Assembly: GCF_000264905.1 (NCBI RefSeq) | Contig: NW_006763137.1 | Coordinates: forward strand, 236,237-300,236 | Length of the DNA stretch: 64,000 nucleotides | Reading direction: 5' to 3' | From: Stereum hirsutum FP-91666 SS1 | Lineage: Eukaryota > Basidiomycota > Agaricomycetes > Russulales > Stereaceae | In this document: positions 22,589-34,114 of the stretch, in pieces | How the letters are laid out: every line of letters begins with the position of its first letter | How positions within the stretch are numbered: position 1 is the stretch's first letter | Translations under genes and position numbers: made by a program | The notes under the pieces: model-generated | Seen by the model: only the letters and a program-made list of their open reading frames with translations | Database searches by the model: none | Told to the model about the DNA's origin: nothing

Positions 22589-23853
22589 ATGTTTCTCTTC
22601 AACTCGTTCCTTTCCCTGTTCACTCTTTGCTTGGCAGCGCAGGCCGCTACCATTCCCAGCCATGTCCGCACTCAGACAGAATCCTCGTCCGAAAAACACA
22701 CCACAGGCATGACTGGCATGTCCATGACTGGAATGACCATGACCGCCCACACAAAGACCCACAATCTCCCCGCCGCCGCCAAACCTACCCACACTGGCAG
22801 CAAAGCGCCCTCCTCGCCTCCTGCCTACTACTCCCACTACTCCCGCTCCTCATGCACGCCCTTCAAATCGACCTTCGGCTCCGGCTCCGTCGGGTCCAAG
22901 GGCTCTTCCAGCTCCTCTGAACCCTTCGTGGCCGTGAGTCCGGACGGGTCGTGGGCGCTAGGTTCGGGTGGGTTGGAGCTGTATATGGAGAAGCCGAAGG
23001 GGGATGTGAAGACGGAGGGCGGGATCAATGATGTTGTGGCGGATGGGGCGACTGTGAATTCTACATTTACGATGCTGTGAGCTTTTCCTTTCAGTTTTTG
23101 CACACACTCTTTTGGTTGGTTGCATGGATGGATGGGTTCGCTAATTGGGTGTCGATTTTGTTCGGTATTCGTACATAGGTATGGGAAGGTCACGTTCGAG
23201 GTTCAGTCGCCTAAGGTCGCAGGCATGGTCACCGCCGTTATCCTCATCGGTACGTACCACAAATATCTTTTCTTCCCCCATTCCCCATTCCCTCTCCCTC
23301 TCCCTTACACACATCTTCACCCACTGACTTACTCACTTCCTCCAAACCAGCTGACGAACACGACGAGATCGACGTCGAACTCGTCGGCGGCGACGCCTCG
23401 CACTGGCAATCCAACATCTACGCCCCCGCGCCGACGGACACCGAACCGCTCTGGGGCGTCTTCGGCCAGGTCGAGGACTACACGGACGGGTCGGTGGGCG
23501 AGATGCACTCGTATACGATCGATTGGACGGAGGACAGGATCGTATGGAGTGTGGATGGGAAGGCGGTCAGGACGATCAAGCCGGGTGTGTAGCTGTTTAT
23601 CTGTTTCTGCGATCTTGATCATTGAAGTGAGAGTGAGAGTGAGAGTGGTGAGCTGATATTCTGCTGTGTAGATGAGACGATGAAGAATGGCGGGATGCAT
23701 TATCCCCAACATGCCGCGAAGATCCAGCTTGGGATTTGGGACGCGAGTAATCCGCTAGGGACGTCGCAGTGGGCGAAGGGACCTATCGATTGGAATAAGG
23801 CTCCTGCGAAGATGACGGCGGTTGTGAAAAGCATCACTGTCGAGTGTGCTTGA
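22589..23853 (+). CDS. Secreted GH16 Crh-like chitin/glucan transglycosylase
   Basis: A glycoside hydrolase family 16 protein of the Crh type, which in fungi cross-links chitin to beta-glucan in the cell wall. Four exons (22589-23076, 23179-23249, 23351-23584, 23672-23853) give 324 residues. MFLFNSFLSLFTLCLAAQA is a signal peptide, which is why I prefer this ATG over the in-frame one at 22499. A Met/Thr/His-rich linker with a short repeat (TGMTGMSMTGMTMT) follows. The catalytic motif is DEHDEIDVE: Glu192 is the expected nucleophile and Glu196 the acid/base. The surrounding YGKVTFEVQSP, SNIYAP, HSYTIDWTEDRIVWSVDG and IQLGIWDAS are typical of GH16. No C-terminal Ser/Thr tail or GPI signal is present, unlike yeast Crh1/Crh2, so it may be secreted free or held in the wall otherwise. 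Intron 3 contains a GAGAGT repeat. Confidence 0.88.
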
Positions 23854-24679
23854 GGTTATTCAGCGAGGCTTGTTCCTTCTTGGGCTTTTGCCATTCGATT
23901 CGATTTCGGTCCTAGCTTTTCATCTCTATCGCACCGTTCGTTACCGCATCCACGCTACTCCTCTGTTACTTGATATCGATACCCCCGCACACTACTCCTT
24001 ACCTATACCCAACCTATATAACATCTTACAATAATGTCCTGTCATCACACGACGTCCATAATGGTTCGAACAACAACTCAATTGAAAATTGATCGGGAGA
24101 CTAAGACCAAGACTGGAACATGATATGGAAACATGGAAACATGGAAAACAATGGAGAATGCAACAGATCCGGAAAAACGAGTGGGTGAGTCAAATGGTAC
24201 ACAACACGACACGACACGACACGACATCATGAATGATCCTGGGAAGCACAGAAACGCAGTGGGCAGTGAGAGAAAAGTAAAAGTAACATCGAAAGGAGAA
24301 GGAGAGACGGGGTGGTTATGTGTGTATGTACGTTGGCAAATGGCAAATTGGCAATGTATCGTCCGAATCGGGTGGTAGCAGTAAACGTGAGAGTGAGAGT
24401 AAGGATCAGAGACGGGTCCACCGGAGAGGAAGGGATCATCAATCGTCCACGTCGGTCACTATTAATCAGCCTAGCAGAGGTATAGATAATGCACGGAGAA
24501 GAAGAAACGCAGAAGGAATTGAGAAGTGGAAAGGAATGATGAGACATTGAGAGAACACAGGGATACATGTGTGCGACACAAGCAAAGTCCTTGGGAGGAC
24601 ACCCATTGAGAACCGGGACAAAAATCAAAAAGCAAAGAGAGAGGGAGAAAAAGAAAACGAGCTAAACAAGGAGTGTTGG
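23854..24679. other. Intergenic region between convergent genes
   Basis: 3' flanks of the GH16 gene (plus) and Bud6 (minus). Contains the 5-bp microsatellite at about 24,199-24,225. Otherwise purine-rich on the plus strand with no coding signal. Confidence 0.45.
24199..24225. repeat. CACGA microsatellite
   Basis: About four to five tandem copies of the pentamer ACACG/CACGA in the intergenic space between the GH16 gene and Bud6. Confidence 0.7.
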
Positions 24680-27600
24680 TTAATCATCATCAGGATACGT
24701 CTCCCCCGACGGCGAACTCGGCATACTCCCGCTCCCACTCCCACCACCACCGTCCCCTCTCGCACCCCCATTGAACATCGCTCTCAGCGTCATGTCGTTC
24801 CTCTTCTGCCTCACCCTCTCTGCCTCCTCTGCCCCACCCGTCATCTTCAACTTCTTCCCGCCCACAAATCCTTTCAACTCCTCCTCGAACTCGTCTGACC
24901 TCCCCGCCAGCTCCTTCTCTCTGGTCCTCTGATTCGCAGCGATCGCCTTCATCCTCTTCTCCGGATCCACCTGCGCATTCTGTAACTCCAGCATCACAGT
25001 ACTCAACCCCCCATGGCCCTCCTCCGGGGGTGGCGGTGGCCTGTACGACTTCAGCTTGACCCCCTTCGCCGCCGCCTGCCCCTTCAACGAAATCACCTTC
25101 TCCACATGCCCAAAAATCTCCACCACGGCCTTATGGTCCTCCAGCAAATCGCCCAAGAACTCCTCCTGATGGTTCAAGAACTGCTGCTCCTCCACAATAC
25201 TCTGCAACTCCTCACCCCACGTCTTCTTCCACATCGGCTTGATCGTCTTGATGTGCTCTTTCAGACTCTCCAGCTCCGCCGCCATCGCCTCCATGTCATC
25301 CTTCACGCTCCTCAGCACATTCGACTTCGGCGACACGTTCCGCTTCAGCACGTCGTCCTTTACGCTCTCCACAGTATCCTGCAGCTCCTCCATCTTCGTC
25401 AACACGTTCTGCGAGCGCAGGTCGAGCTTCTGTTTCCCTGTGTCGATGTAGGCCCGCGCTCCGCTAACCTGCGTCGTCGCCATCTGTCGCACCTTCTGCG
25501 TCTGGGTCTTCAACGCCCCGAGTGATTCCTTCGTTTGTTTCGAGAACTCGGTGTAGAGCTGTCTCATGATCCCGAGATCGCGCCTTAAGTTCTGGACCTC
25601 GTCGAATTGGGTGCGCAGATCGCTGACGACCCGGTTGGAGTACTCTGACATGATCGAGGCGCCTGTCATTTGTGGTTGGAGGGGCTGGGAGGATATGGAC
25701 ATGGTCATCGCGGACATGGGTGTGGATGTGTCGTCGCGCGTGTTCATGCGGGAGAGACGGCGTGCGACGGTTTGGAGTTGACGGTCTGTCGGTCGGTTCG
25801 CCGGGGCGGGTGTTGGGGGATCCGGGAGAGATTGGACAAGAGAGGGACGGGGTTGAGGGCGGGAGTCGGCGACGGCTTTGCGGAGGTCTCTGAGCTCTTG
25901 GGATAGGCCTGAGATCTGGATATCAATATGCTGCTTGATCTGGTCCAGAGCTAGCGAGACAAAACCGTCAGTCGGTCAGCTCATTTGAGGAAGGATAGTG
26001 AAAGACTCACGTTCGATATTGAGTGAAAGCAGCGAATTCTGCTTCACCTCGTCCATATCCTCCAACTCATACTGCACTCCGCTGGATGGATCACGGATAT
26101 AGATCGCTGGAAAGTCTTCCTGGCCAGGGTTATAAGCGAACTTGTCCACAAACAACATCCTCAACGAGCCAAACGTGAGCCCAGGCTCGATCATCGCCTT
26201 TTTCACCTCTCTCCCTACTTGCAGGAAGGCTTTGATGGGACCTTGGTCTGGCGTTCCGTCGGGCGACGACGCAGGTGGGGGACGTTGCTCCGTGGATGTT
26301 GATTCAATTGGCACTGATGGGATTGGTGCTTGAGCGGCGGTTGAGGGAGCTGGAGCCAGAGAAGCTTTCGTGGGCGAGGGTGTCCGTGGCAGCGGAGGTA
26401 CAGGCGGAACGAACTCTTCATCCTCCTCAATCGGCGACGGCTGCCTCGACCTCGTCGTGCTCCTCTCCCGTCCCCCCTCCCTCTCCCTGTCCCTCTCCCG
26501 GATACGCTCTCGATCGCGCTTCTTCGGCGTAGCTGCAGCATCACCCTCATCGTCGCCCTCACCTTCATCCATCTCCGTCAACACCGCCAACTCCCCCGGC
26601 GTCAATATCCCACTCCCATTCGCCACCAAACTCCTCCTATTTGATCCTCCATGTCTCTCACCCCCACCCCCACCTGCGCCGCCTCCTCCGCCTCCACCGC
26701 CACCTCCCCCCATGGACCGATCCCTCGGCCCACCCGCACCCGTCATCTTCGAGATATTATAAGTCGAGAACCGCTTCGACGCCCTGCGTTCCAACGCGTC
26801 CGATTTCTTGAGTGCAGCCAGGGAACTTGCCGCGTAGAGATTATTCGAATCGAACGCGGGTGGTGGGGGTGGCGACGTCGACATCGGACGGTCCGGAGGT
26901 GTAACGGTTGGTTCGGGGGAGACTGAGAGTACCACCTCCTCTCGCTCTCGCTGGGCATCTCGATCGCGATCCGGAAAGGAAGCGGTGGGAGGGGGTGTGC
27001 CCTCGTCTACCACGACTGCTGGGGCGGTGGCGGTGGAAGGGACGGGCCGATCGACGAGGGAGTATCGTTTGACGCTTGCGGGGACTTGGACTTGGGCCGT
27101 TCGAGGTGTTGTGGGGAGGGGTGTGTTCTCTGGATCATTGCCGTTGACGTAGGGAGCTGACGATTGACGCGTGGAGGTTGGTCGTTCGGGGGCGGTTGAG
27201 GCAGGAACTGAGGCAGGTGGAGGCGGTGGTGGGGGGGAGGTGACTCTGTTTGGATCGGGTGCAGGACCGGGTTGAGATTGTCCGAGACGTGGTGAGAAAC
27301 CGCCGATGAATGCATCGTCTCCATTAGTAGAAGTCGGGGAGAACTCCTTCCGCCTTGTGGATGTCGAAGACGTATGCGTATGTGCGCTGCGCCTCGACGA
27401 TGAAGAGACGACCTCTCCACCATTCGAAGTAACGGACGACGCATGACTTCTCGTCGTGTCTCTCCTCGACGACGACGAAGTCGAAGCGACCCTTTCCGCC
27501 CGCGATAATCGCCCACTATCTGTCCTGCTATGTCCCGAACTCTCTGACCGGTGTTTATGGCCCGACACGATCTCTCGAAATACCGATTGTTTGCCCCTCA

Positions 27601-28849
27601 GGCCCGTAAGCAGCGCAGTGATGATAGCTCGAACTTTGGGCAAGTACTTGTCCAGATTCTGAGTCGTTGCGTCTTCGGAGAGACAGTCCTCTAGGACGGC
27701 CCGGAGGTCATCTGGGACACCCATAAGTTCGCTAGATGAAACAAGGTCAAAGGCAGAGAAATCAAGGGGGATAGGAAGAAAGAGCGCGTGAGAAGGTGTG
27801 GTATGGATGGAGGCAGAGTGGGTCGTACGAACGACATGTCGATGTTGTAGGACGCGAAGGCAGACACGGCGCCATTGAAGTCGTTCCCCAGACGGACGTA
27901 GACGTCGCTCACTTGACCTTCCGTGGCTTCTTGGTTACTCCATTTCGTGAGCGCTTCGAGGAGCTGTTTGATGGATACGAGGAGGCGAGTGACGGCTGTT
28001 TCGACGGCGGGCTGGGCGGCAGGTGAACGCGAGTCAGTAGATGGGGATGACGCGTCATGATGTGATGAAGGGAATGCACAAAGCACAGAGGTGGAGATAA
28101 TTCGGGTAGACCGGCCACATAGGCGCAGCATACAGCTCATGGGGGTCCAGTAAGGGATGACAACTACCCAAGCCCTACGCCCGTATGCCTCGCACTGTCA
28201 ATATGTAGGTTTCACAGCACGCATATGCATGCTGTCTATTTCCATCTGAGGCGTCAGGTGCCACTCGGTGTGGCCGATAGTTGAGATGATGCTTTGCTTT
28301 GCGGCTTGCGCGACTGGCATACGCAACACTTGCGCATAGAGGAAGTACGAATGACTTGGTCTGGGACACGACTGGAATTCCACCAGGGCTCTCGCCCACA
28401 GGAATACGAAGCAAGTACTCAGATCGATAACTTCGCGCCGGGATTGGAGATATTCTGGGTGAGAGCAATCGTCTCGACCAAAGACAGTAGCATTTTGACG
28501 TTTCAGATCTATCCTCTCCAAAGATGGGTATGACGAAGAACGAAAACAAGACCTAGGATGGATTACGCAAAGACGAAGGAAATTCCCAGAGAAATAACGG
28601 GTACAAAGCCGTCAATTGCCACGGCGATTCTCGGCCTACCCGACCTACCTTCATGAACTCTTCCCAAGAAATCGAAACAAAAAAAAAACAGCATAAACCA
28701 ACACTTACATGTTTCCCAGCTCTTGCGCGTTCCCTATCCCGCTCACTTCTCGAAGATGTAGACGATACAGACTGCTGAGTCTCATGGCGTGACGGATGAC
28801 CATTGTTGTAGGAAGACGTCGAGCTCGGTGGAGGCGGTCGTACGGACAT
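24680..28849 (-). CDS. BUD6: Bud6/Aip3-like actin-interacting polarity protein
   Basis: Homologue of yeast Bud6/Aip3, which binds actin and formins and promotes actin-cable assembly at sites of polarised growth (hyphal tip, septum). Four exons (28709-28849, 27833-28011, 26011-27731, 24680-25950) give about 1103 residues. The conserved N-terminal region spans exons 2-3: VTRLLVSIKQLLEALTKWS, VSDVYVRLGNDFNGAVSAF and LRAVLEDCLSEDA. A long disordered Ser/Pro/Arg-rich middle with a Gly run follows. The C-terminal AIP3 core starts with PIKAFLQVGREVKKAMIEPG and continues as a coiled coil (RTQFDEVQNLRRDLGIMRQL, EELQSIVEEQQFLNHQEEFL). Length and order match the family. Intron 1 is about 697 nt, ten times the local norm; its ends were chosen by phase and splice signals, and an extra exon inside it cannot be excluded. 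Confidence 0.88.
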
Positions 28850-29626
28850 CGTGATGGACGTCGAGGACGAAGGAGAGGATGAGAGATATGCGAGGAATGA
28901 TGCTCTCGAGGATGGTGATAGTCGAGACGCTCAATTGTGAGCGGAATGTTACGTAATTCATATCCCTTTGTTGTTCTTGTCTGGCCGCGTAGGGTTATCG
29001 ATCTCGGCCGCAAAATTGAGACAAAACTCTTGTTCGACGACGACCATCTATCTGTTTCCGGAGCAGGCTTTGTTCTGCTCGTATCATTGAGACTTTCTAT
29101 TTCCGTATAGTGTGGACCGTGGAATTGTCCATGGTCAGAGATGTCTCTTGAGGATGCCGAATATGTCTTTCAACTCGAAATCTTCTCGCCGCTGGTCAGC
29201 TAGGGCTTTTCTTCTGTTCTCTCATGACAAGGGTAACCGGTAATCGGTGACAGTCGTGAGTAATTACATCCCCCAGCCAGTTCTCTGAAGTTGCCTCATC
29301 CTAGACGTTACTACCCCTCTTCACGAATCTGTGGGACATGCTCACACACTCAGTTGAAGCCATTGACGGTTCTGGGCAAATTTTAGCAGAAAGGGGCATA
29401 AGTAGGTATCCCTCATGGATGGTACAAGCTGGAGATATCAACTCAAAAGGTGAATAAAAATCAAGGGGGATGTGCGTATCTCGCTCTCTACCCACAGAAC
29501 GCCCTCGACACCGAGACCCCTATTCATGCATAGTCGACTCAAATGATAACGATGGGATGATGCATACAACGAAAAATTCCAATCCACGAAGTAGTCTCGA
29601 GTGCGCAACAAGTCAGAACGAAGACA
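28850..29626. promoter_or_regulatory. Bud6 promoter region and 3' flank of the next F-box gene
   Basis: No gene seen. Both neighbours are on the minus strand, so this region upstream of the Bud6 ATG should carry its promoter at the left and the F-box terminator at the right. Confidence 0.45.
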
Positions 29627-31492
29627 TCACCAGCCCCATCTATGATCGTAGACGTCAAGATCGTCGGAACGATCACTATAGTAACTTGAATTATAATCCT
29701 CGTCATATCCATCTTCGCTCAAATTTTGGGTCCTGTTATCCCACTCCACCTGCAACACGACCTCCCTCAGATTGCCCACCCAGTCTTTGTGAACAGTGCA
29801 ATTAGTCAGCGAGAGCCTGTGTAGCGGTCTGCCTATGGCCTTCCGCTTCGATAGGAGGTCGACAAGGACTTCGTGGAATGGTTTAGAGTGACTAGGCGAG
29901 TACTCTCCGACGTTCACTCCGCAGAGGTCCAGAGACATGAGGTTTGGAAGAAACACCTGGGCGATGGATGGTCCAGCCATGGCTAAGTTTTCAACCTCGC
30001 TGTTACGAAGTGCAGGAAGTAACGCGCAACAAACTTGAATCGAAGAGCTGTTTTTTCCTTGAATCAGCACGTGCTGCAACTGTGTGCACGGCCAGAGCGC
30101 GTCAATCCATTCGTTTTCGAGAACTACACCATACACGTCCAGGTATAGCTCCTGAAGATCGCTCAGGTCGAAAAGTGCCATTAGGGCAGGCCCAGACACG
30201 CTGTGACAGTATGGACATTCGAGGTCCAGAGAAAGCGCCGCCGTTTCACGATCATGGGAGAAGACTGGAGTTCCCGTGTCGGGCTGTCTTCCGGAGAACT
30301 CCCAGGCCATGACCGCAACAGAGTCCCTGTCCTCTACGAATATTTGTAGAGTACGGACGCGCGGCGATGTTTCTACTCGTATGTGAGGTATCAAGGCGGC
30401 GAAGAGAATCAATGGGTGATTCATTGTCGTCGTGTACCTATCGCGGTCTCGTTCGGCGATCTGTGAGTTTATTTGTAGGCGTGTGGTGCACGGTAAACTG
30501 AGGTGTCGAAGAAGAAATGCGCAGTCGGCGGTGAAACCATGAACACGCAGCTTTGCGAGATGCGGTAGTGAGATTGACAGTGTGCTGGAGGTCACCGCAG
30601 ATAGTTCCTCCGTAACATCGGGAAGGCAGTTCTCTAAGTCGAGGGACTCCAACCGGGGAGCGGCTTTCAGCATGGAGAAGAAATTATCACAAGAAGGTGG
30701 TTGCGTTAGGTGCTCGATGGACAGATGGACGACCGTGGAGAGCAGTGGGAACGCTGTCGATGAAAGGTGAAAGCCGCGTAGCTCGATCGTTCGAAGACGA
30801 GGAGCGCTTCCGTTGAAAAAGCTGGCAGAGCTCGTTTGAGGTGCATTCCGGTTTCGTGAAAGTATATCGTTCAACCTTAGAGCGAGAGTTTCCAGGACCG
30901 GTGCCGGCTCGGCGATATTCACGATGTCGGCCAGCGCCACTGCGGAGTTCTCCATGATGTCGAGTTCTCGTATGTGAGATATGTGGTTATGTACGACGTT
31001 CCGGATTGTTTCACTGTCTACATCAGTCCGAATTCCAATTTCAGGGTATTTAATGGATAGTGGTACCGCTTTTGCAAGAGAGGCCATCCGCTCAGCCCAT
31101 TTAAGACCAAGAACGAATGAAACTTTCGTCCAGAGTGTCGGTTCCGCAAGCGCGACGTGACGGAAATGCGTAGAGACATGCAATATGCGTATCCATCCGA
31201 GCGACGACCGAGGACCCGGTGGATGAGCAGCGACGAGGAACCAGAAGCAGCGGGCCAGGACTTCGGATGGCAGTCGACACGGGAAGGAGAGAGCATTACG
31301 ACGCGACCGGATCGAGGACATGGCTAGTGCCATGGCTTCGACTTCATCGTCCAGGATGCGACGAATCCCATCGCGGAGGGCTTGTGGGCTACTCTGCGTT
31401 GAAACAAGGTCGAGGGGAGCAAGCCGAGTATTGCTCGTAGTCACCCAAAAGCCCTGTGGATCAGAAAGTGTCTGAATTCGAAGAATCAACAT
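29627..31492 (-). CDS. F-box protein with Leu-rich C-terminal region
   Basis: A putative SCF ubiquitin-ligase adaptor, 621 residues in one exon. After about 45 residues with a helical stretch (LRDGIRRILDDEVEAMALAM), the F-box reads LPSEVLARCFWFLVAAHPPG, then WIRILHVSTHFRHVALAEPT and LWTKVSF, the standard mushroom pattern where the helix after 'I.VS.' carries the R-H-V-A-L motif. Leu-rich, repeat-like segments follow (LETLALRLNDIL, LRTIELRGFHLSS, LESLDLENCLPD, LQELYLDVYGVV). The acidic, Tyr/Asp-rich C-terminus (DGYDEDYNSSYYSDRSDD) is probably disordered. The substrate is unknown. It is clearly a different lineage from the F-box gene at 11.9 kb: the linker and C-terminus do not match. Confidence 0.82.
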   Translation of the reverse strand: MLILRIQTLSDPQGFWVTTSNTRLAPLDLVSTQSSPQALRDGIRRILDDEVEAMALAMSSIRSRRNALSFPCRLPSEVLARCFWFLVAAHPPGPRSSLGWIRILHVSTHFRHVALAEPTLWTKVSFVLGLKWAERMASLAKAVPLSIKYPEIGIRTDVDSETIRNVVHNHISHIRELDIMENSAVALADIVNIAEPAPVLETLALRLNDILSRNRNAPQTSSASFFNGSAPRLRTIELRGFHLSSTAFPLLSTVVHLSIEHLTQPPSCDNFFSMLKAAPRLESLDLENCLPDVTEELSAVTSSTLSISLPHLAKLRVHGFTADCAFLLRHLSLPCTTRLQINSQIAERDRDRYTTTMNHPLILFAALIPHIRVETSPRVRTLQIFVEDRDSVAVMAWEFSGRQPDTGTPVFSHDRETAALSLDLECPYCHSVSGPALMALFDLSDLQELYLDVYGVVLENEWIDALWPCTQLQHVLIQGKNSSSIQVCCALLPALRNSEVENLAMAGPSIAQVFLPNLMSLDLCGVNVGEYSPSHSKPFHEVLVDLLSKRKAIGRPLHRLSLTNCTVHKDWVGNLREVVLQVEWDNRTQNLSEDGYDEDYNSSYYSDRSDDLDVYDHRWGW

Positions 31493-32008
31493 TCAATAGT
31501 GAATGTAGCGGCGAGGAAGACGAAATCACTTCTTCCATGCGAGATAGAACAGAATACATGCTGGTGCTTTGTGTTCGACCAGATGCTCCCCGATACTGTA
31601 GCGGTCTAACCGGTCAAATGTGGGACTGCCTGCTGTTTAAATGATTCCCTACCATGTTGTTGATCTCTTCAAAACTCCTATCTAGGCAACGGTGGATTGT
31701 ATGCCACAGGCGACGCGTATGAGGGTTGAAAGCAAGTACAATGGCCGACGTAAGCGCCGCCGCCGCCACATAAACTCTTCCTTCCTGGGAACCTCCGGCG
31801 AGTTCCCATGCCAGGCTGCCGATTCCTCCGAGATAAGCTTCTCACGGTGCGACCAAGGGAGAGACAAGAAAGGAACCCGGCATAGTAGAAGGCATCAGAG
31901 GCTACTTTATAACCTATGCAAACGAAGGAGGGGGAATGGATGGGTGTATATTGATCTATGAACGTGGCCCAGAATGCACGTATAAGTACTCGCCAGCAGC
32001 AAAGAACG
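31493..32008. other. Intergenic region
   Basis: Promoter side of the F-box gene and 3' flank of the MYND gene. No further coding signal; open frames here are short and overlapping. Confidence 0.4.
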
Positions 32009-33840
32009 CTAGCTGCTCTTTTCGTACAGAAACACCGTCCAGTCGTCGGGTCCATAGACATCGCCGTGCATGTATAAACCCCGCTGATTGATGGATATAA
32101 TACGAGACATATTGGAGGTGGCAGCTTGTTGTACAAACAGTGAGGCTGGCAGTGGATACATTGGTGCGCTTTTGTTCTTCAAGAAATCATACACAATCAA
32201 GTCCTCTACGTGCTCGGTCAGAAAACATAACGCCCGTAGTATATAGAAGTGGAGCGCTCACCTCTCTTACAGTCGTACATAACAAGATATATTGCATACA
32301 GAACTCACGCAGGCGTCTGAGAAGACTTCTTGCACCATATTTTGTGTCTTGGCCAATGCTCTTTTTGGCTGATGGAAAAATACGTCGTCAGTCTATCACT
32401 TCCTCAGATATTCTACAAAGTGAAGCATGACTCACCATTCTTTGGAGCAATAATACACGAGCTTGCACCTACGACGCGAGATCAGCGTACGTCAGTTGAG
32501 ATGCGCAATCCACTATGTACCCTTCCCGCACCACCGCCACCGCCACAGGATCACGACCCAAGAACAAAACTGACCTCGAACAAGTCGCCAAATCCTTCTC
32601 CTTAATCGCCTCACAAGCCGCACATTGTCTTGCGTTCTTCTGCTTCCAAGCCTGCCCATTGACATCCGGTCTGATCTCCTGCTTTGTCCCCTGCACCATT
32701 TTCTTCACATCCTCCGATATCTTCTTTGCGCGCGGCCCTTTCTGAGCCAACAGGTTCTCGACTTTCTCGACCTCGGAGGGGAGGATCGATGGAACGAAAT
32801 TGCTGGAGTTGACTTCGATGATTTGGGGGAGGTTGTTCGGTGTGGTGGTAGGCGGGGAATCGGAACGAGTGAGCAGGGTTGGGTCAACTCTGTAGGCGTG
32901 GTCTGGAGTCGTGTACGTTGCCCGGACCCTGGTTGAAGGTACGTGTTGATTAGTAGTTAGCGGTCAGTAACATAAGTGTGGCGAAGGGAGGGGGCGTACC
33001 AGTTTGGCGGCTGGTCATTGTGCCAGAGAAGCGTGAGGAGAGAGAAGAACTTGTCGGCGTGATACTTCGTTACCGCGGCATAGTCGTGGTGTGAATAATT
33101 TCCGCAATCTATCGGTTTAGCATAAGTATGGTCGAGAATCGAGAGTTGATGTTCAGGACATACTGCAGGTCGAAGGGAAGATCATAACGAGGAAAAAACG
33201 CGTGGTGGTCATGTCGGTGAAGCACAGATGACCCCAGTCTCGCTGTTGATGCCCATTTCAGTGCTGAAGACCACATCAACAACGATGCTGGGTTACACTC
33301 ACCTGACGTTTAGCCGAAGCTTTCACGATCTATTCACAAAACCATCATCAGGAAATATTATCATGCATATCACTCCACAGAGTCAGTTTACTTGCACGCA
33401 ACCAAGGGACCATCATCAAAACAGAAGCGTCGAAACAAAGGGATCACAGTAAAACGCGGAATACATACCTCATACATATACAAAATTGGTGTCCACATCT
33501 GTCTTATCCCCTCCGTCTGCTTCAATACGATCTGCCTCGACACAAAATCGTCCCTCGACAAATCTGGCACATCCTCGGGGTCCTTGTCGAACTTGCGCGA
33601 GACGTCGTTCATCATGACTCCAAAGTCGCGGCATTGGACGAGGCGCGTGGTTGCGCAGGTGCCGGAGGTGTTAATCATCATGAAAGGGTTGAAGCTTTAG
33701 AAGGTTTTTACGGTGTCGATGCAGACATTGGTGGCGGACAGGAATTTGTGGTGCAATTGTGTGGTCAGTGAGTATTGTTCGTTAGGGGCAAGGGACGATA
33801 ATGCGCACTATGGAAGACCGCTAAAGATTGAAGGATCCAT
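32009..33840 (-). pseudogene. MYND zinc-finger protein gene, apparently decaying
   Basis: Exons on the minus strand: 33469-33840, 33303-33329, 33164-33242, 33000-33108, 32575-32928, 32436-32468, 32309-32368 and 32009-32205. The MYND finger is complete across three exons: CAACEAIKEKDLATCSRC, then YYCSKECQKEHWPRHKIWC. Upstream segments such as DFVSRQIVLKQTEGIRQMW, VTKYHADKFFSLLTLLWHND read as normal protein. MYND fingers bind proline-rich partner peptides. Two in-frame stops interrupt the first exon after the ATG at 33840: TAG at 33808-33810 and TAA at 33697-33699. The join from 32309 to 32205 is also out of phase by the obvious splice sites. A shorter protein could start at the ATG at 33681. 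The neighbour 275 bp upstream is a DUF4470 gene, a domain often found in the same proteins as MYND fingers. Confidence 0.6.
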
Positions 33841-34114
33841 GATTGACGCGCTCTTCAGACGGTTTGTATGAGACTATAGCTTAAGAGTGATTTGTATTCG
33901 TCTTTGTTGAGGTTAAAGGTCGGTGGTGGTGGTTCACGTTAAAGGGGTGCGCACGGCGAAAATTTGACATATTGGTATAGGGACCTGGCGCCACAGTGGC
34001 GACACTAGCGGAACAAGAACTACATATGTCTTACACGACAACACCTACGACAACAAAAAGCTACAAACACATTTTATACCTTACAGAAGAAGCCATTGAA
34101 GCCTTGTTTTAATT

